DNA of 64,000 nt from Actinophytocola sp036555685 (GTDB lineage Bacteria; Actinomycetota; Actinomycetes; Mycobacteriales; Pseudonocardiaceae): positions 47,759 to 111,758 of the forward strand of contig NZ_DATBKY010000041.1 in the NCBI RefSeq assembly GCF_036555685.1. Direction: 5' to 3'. Shown here piece by piece: positions 24,628 to 33,394 of the stretch (the first letter of the stretch is position 1; each line of letters opens with the position of its first letter). The position numbers were made by a program, and so were the translations under genes. The notes beneath the pieces were generated by a model, which saw only the letters and a program-made list of their open reading frames with translations, ran no database searches and had not been told where the DNA came from.

Positions 24628-25575
24628 TCAGAACGGCCAGCCGAGCACCGGCAGGCCGAGCGCCGAGTCGACGGCGAGCGCGACGAACACCAGCGTCAGG
24701 TAGGTGTTCGACATGTGGAAGAGCTTCATCGGCTTGCCCGGCTCGCCGCGCCGCACGGCCGCGTACAGCCGGTGCGCCACCACGAGGAACCAGGCGCCGG
24801 AGATCAGCGCGAAGCCCGCGTAGACCAAGCCCGTCGCGGGGACGAGCAGCATGGTCCACACGACCATCACCCACGAGTAGACGACGATCTGGCGCACCAC
24901 GCGGTCGGCGGTGGTCACCACGGGCAGCATCGGCACGCCCGCCTTGGCGTAGTCGTCGCGGAACTTCATCGCGAGCGCCCAGAAGTGCGGCGGCGTCCAG
25001 AAGAAGATCACGCCGAACATGACCAGCGCCGGCCACTCGATCGACCCGGTGACCGCGGACCAGCCGATCACCACCGGCATGCAGCCGGCCGCGCCGCCCC
25101 ACACGATGTTCTGCGCGGTCCGGCGCTTGAGGATCATCGTGTAGACGAAGACGTAGAACAGGATCGCGCCGACCGCCATCGACGCGGCCAGCAGGTTCGT
25201 CGTGGGCCAGAGCCAGGCGAACGAGGCCACGCCGAGCGCCACGCCGAAGATCAGGGCGTTGCGCCGGGGCACCCGGTGCTTGGGCAGCGGGCGGGAGCGG
25301 GTGCGCTTCATGACCGCGTCGATGTCGGCGTCCGCCACGCAGTTCAGCGCGTTGGCCGAGCCGGCCGCCATGGTCCCGCCGAACAGCGTGGCGAAGACCA
25401 GCCACGGGGACGGGATCCCGCGCTCGGCGAGCATCATCGCCGGCACCGTGGTCACCAGCAGCAGCTCGATGATCCTGGGTTTGGTCAGCGCGAGGTACGC
25501 CGACAGCACGTCCCTGCGGCGTCGGGCGCCGCTGACGGCACGACCCGACTCCGCGGCAGCGCTCACCGGCGGCAT
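24628..25575 (-). CDS. ctaB: Protoheme IX farnesyltransferase (heme O synthase)
   Basis: 315-aa membrane prenyltransferase that attaches a farnesyl group to heme B, giving heme O, the substrate of ctaA. It has about nine hydrophobic helices. The first Asp-rich motif is in ALNCVADADIDAVMKRTRSRPLP and the second region in RDDYAKAGVPMLP, as in UbiA-type enzymes. The start is ATG 25575 with AGGGAGC upstream. The longer frame to 25740 would overlap the tkt leader and has no conserved residues. It is divergent from tkt, as in mycobacteria. Confidence 0.95.
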   Translation of the reverse strand: MPPVSAAAESGRAVSGARRRRDVLSAYLALTKPRIIELLLVTTVPAMMLAERGIPSPWLVFATLFGGTMAAGSANALNCVADADIDAVMKRTRSRPLPKHRVPRRNALIFGVALGVASFAWLWPTTNLLAASMAVGAILFYVFVYTMILKRRTAQNIVWGGAAGCMPVVIGWSAVTGSIEWPALVMFGVIFFWTPPHFWALAMKFRDDYAKAGVPMLPVVTTADRVVRQIVVYSWVMVVWTMLLVPATGLVYAGFALISGAWFLVVAHRLYAAVRRGEPGKPMKLFHMSNTYLTLVFVALAVDSALGLPVLGWPF

Positions 25576-25656
25576 GTAGCTCCCTGATTGGTCTGTCTGG
25601 GCAACGTCCGAATCGTAGCCGCGTGACCATGACCGGCCGTTCGCGGGTGCCTTCGT

Positions 25657-25662
25657 TAGTCT
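25657..25662 (+). promoter_or_regulatory. Candidate -10 box TAGTCT for tkt
   Basis: TAGTCT lies in the ctaB-tkt divergent gap about 114 bp upstream of the tkt GTG, giving a leader of roughly 105-108 nt. No strong -35 element is visible. Confidence 0.35.
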
Positions 25663-25775
25663 TGGCGCTGACGAGGTACTACGAGGTAAGACACGCGCGT
25701 CGCACCGGTCGAGGGGGCGCGACACGCGGGCCGCTCGCACGTTTCACGCAGTCGAGTAAATGGGAGCCTTGGTCC

Positions 25776-27881
25776 GTGTCCATCAGCAGTGACGAAATCA
25801 CCCGCCTGACGACTCCGCACGTCCCGGACGACTGGACGGATCTCGACAAACGCACCGTCGACACCATCCGGGTACTTGCGGCGGACGCGGTGCAGGAAGC
25901 GGGCAACGGCCACCCGGGCACCGCCATGAGCCTCGCGCCCACCGCGTACGCCCTGTTCCAGCGCGTCATGCGGCACGACCCCAACGACCCCGAGTGGATC
26001 GGGCGGGACCGCTTCGTGCTGTCCGCCGGCCACTCCAGCCTCACGCTCTACCTGCAGCTCTTCCTCTCCGGCTACGGCCTGGAGATCGACGACATCGCCC
26101 AGCTGCGCAAGTGGGGCTCCAAGACGCCCGGCCACCCCGAGCACGGCCACACCCGCGGCGTGGAGATCACCACCGGACCGCTCGGCCAGGGCATCGCCTC
26201 CGCGGTTGGCATGGCCATGGCCAACCGCCGCGAGCGCGGGCTGTTCGATCCCGACGCGCCACCCGGCGAGAGTGTTTTCGACCACTTCATCTACGTGATC
26301 TGCTCCGACGGCGACATCGAGGAGGGCGTCTCGTCCGAGGCGTCCTCGCTCGCCGGCCGCCAGGAGCTCGGCAACCTCGTGGTCATCTACGACGACAACA
26401 AGATCTCCATCGAGGACGACACGAACATCGCGCTGTCCGAGGACACCGCCAAGCGCTACGAGGCCTACGGCTGGCACGTCCAGGTCGTGGACGGCGGCGA
26501 GGACGTGACCGCGATGCTCGCCGCGATCGAGGCGGCGAAGGCGGAGACCTCGCGGCCCTCGTTCATCCTGCTGCGGACGGTCATCGGCTATCCGGCGCCG
26601 AACAAGATGAACACCGGCAAGGCGCACGGCGCGGCGCTGGGCGCGGAAGAGGTCGCCGAGGTCAAGAAGATCCTCGGCTTCGACCCGGACGAGAAGTTCG
26701 TCGTCGAGCCCGAGGTGCTCGCCCACGCGCGGATGGTCGCCGAGCGCGGCAAGCAGGCCCGCGCCGAGTGGGAGGTCCGGTTCGACGCGTGGGCCCGGGC
26801 CAACGCCGAGCGCAGGGAGCTGCTCGACCGGGCGACGGCCTACCGGCTGCCGGAGGGCTGGGCGAAGAACCTGCCGAGCTGGGACCCGGACGAGAAGGGC
26901 CTGGCCACCCGCAAGGCGTCCGGCGAGGTGCTGAGCGCGCTCGCGGACGTGCTGCCCGAGCTGTGGGGCGGCTCCGCGGACCTGGCGGAGAGCAACAACA
27001 CCACGATGGCCGGCGCCGACTCGTTCGGCCCGCACAAGGCGTCCACAAAGGAGTGGAATGCCTCCCCGTACGGTCGCACGCTGCACTTCGGCGTCCGCGA
27101 GCACGCGATGGGCTCGATCCTCAACGGGATCGTGCTGCACGGCCCGACCCGCCCGTACGGCGCGACGTTCCTGGTGTTCAGCGACTACATGCGCCCACCG
27201 GTGCGGCTGGCCGCGCTGCAGCAGCTGCCGGTCACGTACGTGTGGACGCACGACTCGATCGGCCTCGGCGAGGACGGCCCGACCCACCAGCCGATCGAGC
27301 ACCTCGCCGCGTTGCGGGCGATTCCCGGCCTCGTGATGGTTCGTCCCGGTGACGCCAACGAGACCGCCGCCGCGTGGCGCGCGATCCTCGAGCAGCACTC
27401 GCAGCCGGTCGGCATGGCCCTGACCCGGCAGAACCTCCCGGTGCTCGAGGGCACGAAGGATCTGGCCGCGGAGGGCGTGCGCCGGGGCGGCTACGTGCTC
27501 GCCGACGCTTCCGACGGGGCACCGAAGGTGGTGCTCATCGCCACCGGCTCGGAGCTGCAGATGGCGGTCGAGGCGCGGAAGATGCTCGAGGCCGACGGCG
27601 TTGCCACGAGAGTGGTGTCCATGCCGTCCGTCGAGTGGTTCGACGCGCAGGACCAGGCCTACCGCGACGAGGTGCTGCCGCCGTCGGTGCGCGCCCGGGT
27701 CGCCGTCGAGGCCGGCGTGGCGCAACCGTGGTACCGGTTCGTCGGCGACGCGGGTGAGATCGTCTCGATCGAACACTTCGGCGCGTCGGCGGACTACCAG
27801 ACTCTGTTCCGCGAGTTCGGCTTCACCTCCGAAGCGGTGGTGACGGCGGCTCGCACCTCGCTACGGAAATTGGAGGGGTGA
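25776..27881 (+). CDS. tkt: Transketolase
   Basis: 701-aa thiamine-diphosphate enzyme moving two-carbon units between sugar phosphates in the pentose phosphate pathway. The N-terminal DAVQEAGNGHPGTAMSLAP and the ThDP motif GDGDIEEG-like DGDIEEGVSSEASS are present. FGVREHAMGSILNGI (catalytic Glu and base region), THDSIGLGEDGPTHQP and the C-terminal domain complete it. GTG 25776 was chosen because the length then equals the family norm. The frame upstream (51 codons) is non-conserved leader sequence. It is the first gene of the tkt-tal-pgi-zwf-opcA-pgl operon. Confidence 0.95.
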   Translation: MSISSDEITRLTTPHVPDDWTDLDKRTVDTIRVLAADAVQEAGNGHPGTAMSLAPTAYALFQRVMRHDPNDPEWIGRDRFVLSAGHSSLTLYLQLFLSGYGLEIDDIAQLRKWGSKTPGHPEHGHTRGVEITTGPLGQGIASAVGMAMANRRERGLFDPDAPPGESVFDHFIYVICSDGDIEEGVSSEASSLAGRQELGNLVVIYDDNKISIEDDTNIALSEDTAKRYEAYGWHVQVVDGGEDVTAMLAAIEAAKAETSRPSFILLRTVIGYPAPNKMNTGKAHGAALGAEEVAEVKKILGFDPDEKFVVEPEVLAHARMVAERGKQARAEWEVRFDAWARANAERRELLDRATAYRLPEGWAKNLPSWDPDEKGLATRKASGEVLSALADVLPELWGGSADLAESNNTTMAGADSFGPHKASTKEWNASPYGRTLHFGVREHAMGSILNGIVLHGPTRPYGATFLVFSDYMRPPVRLAALQQLPVTYVWTHDSIGLGEDGPTHQPIEHLAALRAIPGLVMVRPGDANETAAAWRAILEQHSQPVGMALTRQNLPVLEGTKDLAAEGVRRGGYVLADASDGAPKVVLIATGSELQMAVEARKMLEADGVATRVVSMPSVEWFDAQDQAYRDEVLPPSVRARVAVEAGVAQPWYRFVGDAGEIVSIEHFGASADYQTLFREFGFTSEAVVTAARTSLRKLEG

Positions 27882-27905
27882 CGAATGAGTGAGCCACGCG
27901 GCTCC

Positions 27906-28008
27906 CGACCGCACCCAAGGGGAACGGGACGCAACCCAGCCACAGGTACGTGCCGAAGCACAGGGCGACAAACGATGGTGACCACAAGGGTTAATTCCGG
28001 AGAGGCGG
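27906..28008 (+). promoter_or_regulatory. Duplicated leader motif, copy 1 (tal leader)
   Basis: The tkt-tal gap holds a 34-nt block (27906-27939, ending GGGACGCAACCCAG) and, after 50 nt, a 19-nt block GTTAATTCCGGAGAGGCGG (27990-28008). Both recur at 38065-38141: the first identical, the second with two changes. CCGC of block 1 can pair with GCGG of block 2, and AACCC (27934-27938) with GGGTT (27988-27992). Block 2 includes the tal ribosome-binding site. This looks like a structured cis-regulatory RNA of unknown type. Confidence 0.5.
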
Positions 28009-28015
28009 AACTGGC

Positions 28016-29134
28016 ATGAGTGACAAACTCGCGCAGCTGTCCGAGGCCGGGGTGTCGATCTGGCTCGACGACGTCTCCCGCCGCCGGCTCAACACCGGCA
28101 ACCTCGCCGAGCTGATCCGCGACAAGCACGTGGTCGGCGTGACCAGCAACCCGACGATCTTCGCGAAGGCGCTCGCCGACGCGGAGGACTACGACGACCA
28201 GGTGCGCGAGCTCGCCGATCGCGGCGCCGACCTGGCCGCCGCGGTCAAGGAGATCACCACCACCGACATCCGCAACGCCTGCGACCTGTTCCGCGACGTC
28301 TGGCAGGCCACCGGCAGCATCGACGGCCGGGTGTCCATCGAGGTCGACCCGCGGCTCGCGCACGACGCGGACAAGACCGTGGCTGAGGCGCTGGACCTGT
28401 GGAAGACCGTCGACCGGCCGAACCTCTACGTGAAGATCCCCGCCACGGCCGCGGGCATCCCCGCGATCACCCGGACGCTGGCCGAGGGCGTCAACGTCAA
28501 CGTCACGCTGATCTTCTCGGTCGAGCGCTACCGCGAGGTGATGGACGCGTACGTGGCCGGGCTCGAGCAGGCCGCGGCCAATGGGCACGACGTCGCCTCG
28601 ATCACCTCGGTCGCCTCCTTCTTCGTGTCCCGTGTGGACACCGAGGTCGACAAGCGGCTGGAGAAGATCGGCACCGACGAGGCGAAGGCCCTGCGCGGCA
28701 AGGCGGCCGTGGCCAACGCGCGGCTCGCCTACGCGGCGTTCGAGGAGGTCATCGCCGGCGAGCGGTGGCAGGCGCTGGCCGCGAAGGGCGCGCACCCGCA
28801 GCGTCCACTGTGGGCCTCGACCGGCGTGAAGAACCCGGACTACGCCGACACGATGTACGTCGACGACCTCGTGGTGGCCGACACGGTCAACACGATGCCG
28901 GAGAACACGCTGCACGCCGTCGCCGATCACGGCAAGATCACTGGCGATACCGTGACCGGCACCGCGGGCGAGGCACAGCAGGTGTTCGACGACCTGTCCG
29001 CGGTCGGGATCGACGTTCCCGACGTCTTCCGCACGCTCGAGAGCGAAGGCGTGGAGAAGTTCGAGAAGTCCTGGGAAGAGCTGCTCGAGTCGGTCCAGCA
29101 GCAGCTGAACGCGGCACACCCGGCAGGGAGCTGA
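28016..29134 (+). CDS. tal: Transaldolase
   Basis: 372-aa TIM-barrel enzyme transferring a dihydroxyacetone unit in the pentose phosphate pathway. The Schiff-base lysine is in NLYVKIPATAAG, and GVTSNPTIF and ISLWLDD-like SIWLDDVSRRRL are family landmarks. This is the longer type 2-like actinobacterial form. The ATG at 28016 is preceded by GGAGAGG. The 134-bp leader between tkt and tal carries the duplicated motif. pgi follows after 8 bp. Confidence 0.95.
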   Translation: MSDKLAQLSEAGVSIWLDDVSRRRLNTGNLAELIRDKHVVGVTSNPTIFAKALADAEDYDDQVRELADRGADLAAAVKEITTTDIRNACDLFRDVWQATGSIDGRVSIEVDPRLAHDADKTVAEALDLWKTVDRPNLYVKIPATAAGIPAITRTLAEGVNVNVTLIFSVERYREVMDAYVAGLEQAAANGHDVASITSVASFFVSRVDTEVDKRLEKIGTDEAKALRGKAAVANARLAYAAFEEVIAGERWQALAAKGAHPQRPLWASTGVKNPDYADTMYVDDLVVADTVNTMPENTLHAVADHGKITGDTVTGTAGEAQQVFDDLSAVGIDVPDVFRTLESEGVEKFEKSWEELLESVQQQLNAAHPAGS

Positions 29135-29142
29135 GCACACAG

Positions 29143-30774
29143 ATGACACAGCCGGACGAACGGCCCGAACAGGTGGCCGGGACGGCACAGGAGCGGCTGA
29201 TGGCCGAGGCCACGCCGCTGATCGAACAACTCATCGGCGACAAGGTCGCGTCCGGGCTCTTCGCCCAGAACCCCACGCTGTGGGGTCCCGAGGCGGAGCC
29301 CGAGGCGTCGATCAGGCTGGGCTGGACCGCCCTGCACGAGACGTCCGTGCCGGTGGTGCACGAGATCGAGGCGCTGCGCGAGGAGCTCCGGGCCGAGGGC
29401 CTGGACCGGGTCGTGCTCGCCGGCATGGGCGGCTCGTCGCTCGCGCCGGAGGTGATCGCGAACACCGCCGGCGTGCCGCTGGTGGTGCTCGACACGACCG
29501 ACCCGGGCCAGGTCGCCGACGCGCTGGAGGGGGACCTGTCCCGCACGGTGCTGGTGGTCTCGTCCAAATCGGGATCCACTGTGGAGACCGACAGCCACCG
29601 CCGGATCTTCGAGGAGGCGTTCGCCGCGGCCGGCATCGACGCCGCGTCCCGGATGATCGTCGTCACCGACCCGGGCTCGCCGCTCGAGAAGACCGCGACC
29701 GAGGCCGGCTACCGCAAGGTGTTCCGGGCCGACCCGAACGTCGGCGGGCGCTACTCCGCGCTCACGGCGTTCGGCCTGGTGCCCTCCGGGCTCGCCGGCG
29801 CGGACCTGCGCCCGCTCCTCGACGACGCGCACTCGTCGGCCCCGAAGCTCGGCAGCGACGTCGAGGACAACCCGGCGCTGGTGCTCGCCGCCGCCCTCGG
29901 CGCCGCGCACATCGGCGGCGCGGAGAAGGTCGTGCTCGCCGACACCGGCTCGGGCATCAGCGGCTTCGGCGAGTGGGCCGAGCAGCTGATCGCCGAGTCC
30001 ACCGGCAAGAACGGCACGGGACTGCTGCCGGTGTCGGTCGAGAGCCCGGAGGCACCCGGCTTCGCCGACGCGAGGTCGGACGCGACGCCGGTCGCCATCG
30101 GTCCGCCGCCGCAGGGCGTGCTGCTCGCCACCGAGGGCACCGTCGGCGGCCTGATGCTGGTGTGGGAGGCCGCGATCGCGATCGTCGGCCGGCTGCTCGG
30201 CATCAACCCGTTCGACCAGCCGGACGTCGAGGCCGCGAAGAAGGCGGCGCGGGCGCTGCTCGACGGGCCGGCCGTCGACCCCGGCGCGCCGTCCTTTGTG
30301 GACGGCCCGGTCGAGGTCTACGCGCCGGCGGGCCTGCTCCCGGACGGCGCCGCCACGCTGGGCGACGCGCTCACCGCGCTCCAGGGCGCGGTCCCGGAGT
30401 TCGGCTACCTGTCGGTGCAGGCCTACCTGGACCGCATCGCGGACGCGTCCGCGATCGTGCTGCGCCCCGAGCTCGCCCGGCGCACGGGCGTGCAGACGAC
30501 GTTCGGCTGGGGCCCGCGGTTCCTGCACTCCACCGGCCAGTACCACAAGGGCGGCCACCAGAACGGCGTCTTCCTGCAGCTGACCGGTGCGGTGACCCAG
30601 GACCTCCAGGTGCCGGGCCGGCCCTACACGCTGGGCACGCTGCAGCTCGCACAGGCGCTCGGCGACGGCCAGGTGCTGCTCGAGCGGGGGCGGCCGGTGC
30701 TGCGGCTGAACTTCACGGACCGGGCCGCGGGCCTGGCACACCTGGTGAAGGCGGTTCAGGAGGTCGGCTCGTGA
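29143..30774 (+). CDS. pgi: Glucose-6-phosphate isomerase
   Basis: 543-aa cytosolic isomerase linking glycolysis to the oxidative pentose phosphate branch. SIS-type phosphosugar sites are present: VVLAGMGGSSLAPEVI and VVSSKSGSTVETDS. The C-terminal HSTGQYHKGGHQNGVF region carries the catalytic His and Lys. The shape is that of the bifunctional-transaldolase-associated SIS isomerases in PPP operons rather than the classic E. coli Pgi, so sequence search may return glucose-6-phosphate isomerase of that divergent type. ATG 29143 lies 8 bp after tal. Its stop overlaps the zwf start (GTGA). Confidence 0.9.
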   Translation: MTQPDERPEQVAGTAQERLMAEATPLIEQLIGDKVASGLFAQNPTLWGPEAEPEASIRLGWTALHETSVPVVHEIEALREELRAEGLDRVVLAGMGGSSLAPEVIANTAGVPLVVLDTTDPGQVADALEGDLSRTVLVVSSKSGSTVETDSHRRIFEEAFAAAGIDAASRMIVVTDPGSPLEKTATEAGYRKVFRADPNVGGRYSALTAFGLVPSGLAGADLRPLLDDAHSSAPKLGSDVEDNPALVLAAALGAAHIGGAEKVVLADTGSGISGFGEWAEQLIAESTGKNGTGLLPVSVESPEAPGFADARSDATPVAIGPPPQGVLLATEGTVGGLMLVWEAAIAIVGRLLGINPFDQPDVEAAKKAARALLDGPAVDPGAPSFVDGPVEVYAPAGLLPDGAATLGDALTALQGAVPEFGYLSVQAYLDRIADASAIVLRPELARRTGVQTTFGWGPRFLHSTGQYHKGGHQNGVFLQLTGAVTQDLQVPGRPYTLGTLQLAQALGDGQVLLERGRPVLRLNFTDRAAGLAHLVKAVQEVGS

Positions 30775-32300
30775 CCCGCAGCTGGACCAACCCGCTGCGC
30801 GACGAGCGGGACAAGCGGCTGCCCACCATCGCCGGGCCGTGCGGCCTGGTGATCTTCGGGGTCACCGGTGACCTGTCGCGCAAGAAGCTGATGCCGGCGA
30901 TCTACGACCTCGCCAACCGCGGCCTGCTGCCGCCCGGCTTCTCGCTCGTCGGCTTCGCCCGGCGGGACTGGGCGGACGAGGACTTCAGCCAGGTCGTCTA
31001 CGACGCGGTCAAGGAGCACGCCCGCACGCCGTTCCGGCAGTCGGTCTGGGACCGCCTCGCCGAGGGGTGCCGGTTCGTGCAGGGTTCCTTCGACGACGAC
31101 GTGGCGTTCGACAACCTCGTCACGACGGTGACCGACCTCGACCGCATCCGGGGCACGGCCGGCAACCACGCGTTCTACCTCTCGATCCCACCGGCCGCGT
31201 TCCCGAAGGTGATCGAGCAGCTCGCCCGCACCGGGCTCGCGGCCCCGGCGCCGGACCAGTGGCGCCGAGTGGTCATCGAGAAGCCGTTCGGCCACGACCT
31301 CGCGAGCGCGAAGCAGCTGAACAAGATCGTCAACGAGATCTTCCCCGAGGAGTCGGTGTTCCGCATCGACCACTACCTCGGCAAGGAGACCGTGCAGAAC
31401 ATCCTGGCGCTGCGCTTCGCGAACCAGCTGTTCGAGCCGATCTGGAACGCCAACTACGTCGACCACGTGCAGATCACGATGGCCGAGGACATCGGCCTCG
31501 GCGGTCGCGCCGGCTACTACGACGGCATCGGCGCGGCACGCGACGTGATCCAGAACCACCTGCTGCAACTGCTCGCGCTCACCGCGATGGAGGAGCCGAT
31601 CTCCTTCGAGCCGAAGGCGGTCCGCGCGGAGAAGGCGAAGGTGCTCGCGGCCACGACGCCGGTCGGCCCGTTCTCGGAGACGACCGCGCGCGGCCAGTAC
31701 ACCGGTGGTTGGCAAGGCGGGCAGAAGGTGCCCGGCCTGCTCGAGGAGGAGGGCTTCGCCAAGGACTCGACGACCGAGACCTTCGCCGCCATCGAGCTCG
31801 CGATCGAGACCCGCCGCTGGGCGGGGGTGCCGTTCTTCCTGCGCACCGGCAAGCGGCTGGGCAGGCGCGTCACCGAGATCGCCGTGGTGTTCAAGCGCGC
31901 TCCGCACCTGCCGTTCGACGCGACGGCCACCGAGGAGCTCGGCGAGAACGCGATGGTGTTCCGCGTCCAGCCGGACGAGGGTGTCACCATGCGGTTCGGC
32001 TCGAAGGTGCCCGGGTCCAAGATGGAGGTCCGGGACGTCAACATGGACTTCAGCTACGGACACTCCTTCACCGAGTCCTCCCCCGAGGCCTACGAGCGGC
32101 TGATCCTGGACGTGCTGCTCGGAGAGCCGTCGCTGTTCCCGATGAACGACGAGGTCGAGCGTTCGTGGGAGATCCTCGACCCCATCATCAAGGCGTGGCA
32201 CGCCCACGGGAAGCCGGAGCCCTACCAGGCGGGCACCTGGGGCCCCGAGTCGGCCACGCGCATGCTCGCCCGCACCGGCCGGCACTGGAGGCGTCCGTGA
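30771..32300 (+). CDS. zwf: Glucose-6-phosphate 1-dehydrogenase
   Basis: 509-aa NADP(H)-forming enzyme that opens the oxidative pentose phosphate pathway. The coenzyme fold has IFGVTGDLSRKKLMPAIYDL, the substrate site RIDHYLGKE contains the catalytic His region, and VVIEKPFGHD is a further landmark. The GTG at 30771 overlaps the pgi stop by 4 bp, and its own stop overlaps opcA (GTGA), so pgi-zwf-opcA-pgl are translationally coupled. It needs OpcA for full activity in actinobacteria. Confidence 0.96.
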   Translation: MTRSWTNPLRDERDKRLPTIAGPCGLVIFGVTGDLSRKKLMPAIYDLANRGLLPPGFSLVGFARRDWADEDFSQVVYDAVKEHARTPFRQSVWDRLAEGCRFVQGSFDDDVAFDNLVTTVTDLDRIRGTAGNHAFYLSIPPAAFPKVIEQLARTGLAAPAPDQWRRVVIEKPFGHDLASAKQLNKIVNEIFPEESVFRIDHYLGKETVQNILALRFANQLFEPIWNANYVDHVQITMAEDIGLGGRAGYYDGIGAARDVIQNHLLQLLALTAMEEPISFEPKAVRAEKAKVLAATTPVGPFSETTARGQYTGGWQGGQKVPGLLEEEGFAKDSTTETFAAIELAIETRRWAGVPFFLRTGKRLGRRVTEIAVVFKRAPHLPFDATATEELGENAMVFRVQPDEGVTMRFGSKVPGSKMEVRDVNMDFSYGHSFTESSPEAYERLILDVLLGEPSLFPMNDEVERSWEILDPIIKAWHAHGKPEPYQAGTWGPESATRMLARTGRHWRRP

Positions 32301-33394
32301 TCATCGACCTGCCCGCCACCACGACGTCGCAGGTGAACAGCAAGCTGGTCCACCTGCGCGAGCAGGGCGGCGCGAACACGATCGGCCGCGTGCTGACGCT
32401 GGTGATCGTCACCGACGACGACCAGCGCACCGAAGAGGTCATCGACGCGGCCAACCACGCGAGCCGCGAGCACCCCTGCCGGGTGATCGTGTTGGCGCGT
32501 GGGGCGAAGAAGGCCGCGCCGCGGCTGGACGCGCAGATCCGCGTCGGGGGCGACGCGGGCGCGAGCGAGGTCATCGTGCTGCGGCTCTACGGCGCGCTCG
32601 CGAACGAGGGCGCGTCGTGCGTCGTGCCGCTGCTGCTGCCCGACGCGCCGGTCGTGGCGTGGTGGCCGTTCGAGGCGCCGGACGTACCCGCCGACGACTC
32701 GATCGGCAGGCTCGCGACACGCCGGATCACCGACTCCGCGACCGCGCGGAACCCGACGAAGGCGCTCGTCGCACGCGCGCAGTCGTACCGGCCCGGCGAC
32801 ACCGACCTCGCGTGGACGCGGCTGACGCTGTGGCGCGCCGTGCTGGCGTCCGCATTGGACCTGCCGCCGTACGAGCGGGTCTCCGCGGCCACGGTCGCGG
32901 GCGAGGGCGACTCCCCGTCCGCGGACCTGCTCGCGGCGTGGCTCGCGGCCCGGCTGCGGATGCCCGTGCAACGGCTGAAGGCCCGCTACGGGGAAGGCAT
33001 CGTCAAGGTGGAGTTCCAGCGCCGGTCCGGCCCGGTCGAGCTGCACCGCCCGGACGGCACGGTCGGCGAGCTGACCCAGCCGGGCCAGCCGCCGCGGCGG
33101 GTCGCGCTGCAGCGCCGTCCGGTGCGCGACTGCATCGCCGAGGAGCTGCGCCGGCTCGACGCCGACGAGATCTACGAGCAGGCGTTGAAGGCCCTCCCGA
33201 AGGTCGAGCGCCGAGCCCGGGGCACGAGCACCGCACGGAAGAACGGCACCAACGCCGCGGCGGCACGCAAGTCGTCGTCGAGCTCGTCCACGACCGCGGC
33301 GAACGAAACGCCGGCCAAGTCCGGTTCGCCGGCCAAGAACACGACGGCGAAGACGGCGAAGACCACGAAGACCAAGGCCGGGGCCAGGTCGTGA
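32297..33394 (+). CDS. opcA: OpcA, glucose-6-phosphate dehydrogenase assembly protein
   Basis: 365-aa actinobacterial/cyanobacterial protein required for assembly or activation of G6PDH. MIIDLPATTTSQVNSKLVHL, CRVIVLAR and PVVAWWPFEAPDVPADDSIG are typical. GTG 32297 overlaps the zwf stop. The last 60 residues are an unusual Ser/Thr/Lys/Ala-rich tail (five serines in a row, then TAKTAKTTKTK-type repeats), which is not part of the conserved domain and is probably disordered. Its stop overlaps the pgl start. Confidence 0.93.
   Translation: MIIDLPATTTSQVNSKLVHLREQGGANTIGRVLTLVIVTDDDQRTEEVIDAANHASREHPCRVIVLARGAKKAAPRLDAQIRVGGDAGASEVIVLRLYGALANEGASCVVPLLLPDAPVVAWWPFEAPDVPADDSIGRLATRRITDSATARNPTKALVARAQSYRPGDTDLAWTRLTLWRAVLASALDLPPYERVSAATVAGEGDSPSADLLAAWLAARLRMPVQRLKARYGEGIVKVEFQRRSGPVELHRPDGTVGELTQPGQPPRRVALQRRPVRDCIAEELRRLDADEIYEQALKALPKVERRARGTSTARKNGTNAAAARKSSSSSSTTAANETPAKSGSPAKNTTAKTAKTTKTKAGARS

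Noticed and set aside
24628..25740. Longer ctaB starting at 25740
   Set aside because: The extra 55 residues are unconserved and the ATG at 25575 has a proper AGGGAGC ribosome-binding site.
27906..28008. c-di-GMP-I (GEMM) riboswitch in front of tal
   Set aside because: GGGACGCAA is shared, but the GGCAAACC segment, the tetraloop and the second stem with its receptor are missing, so the class assignment is not supported.
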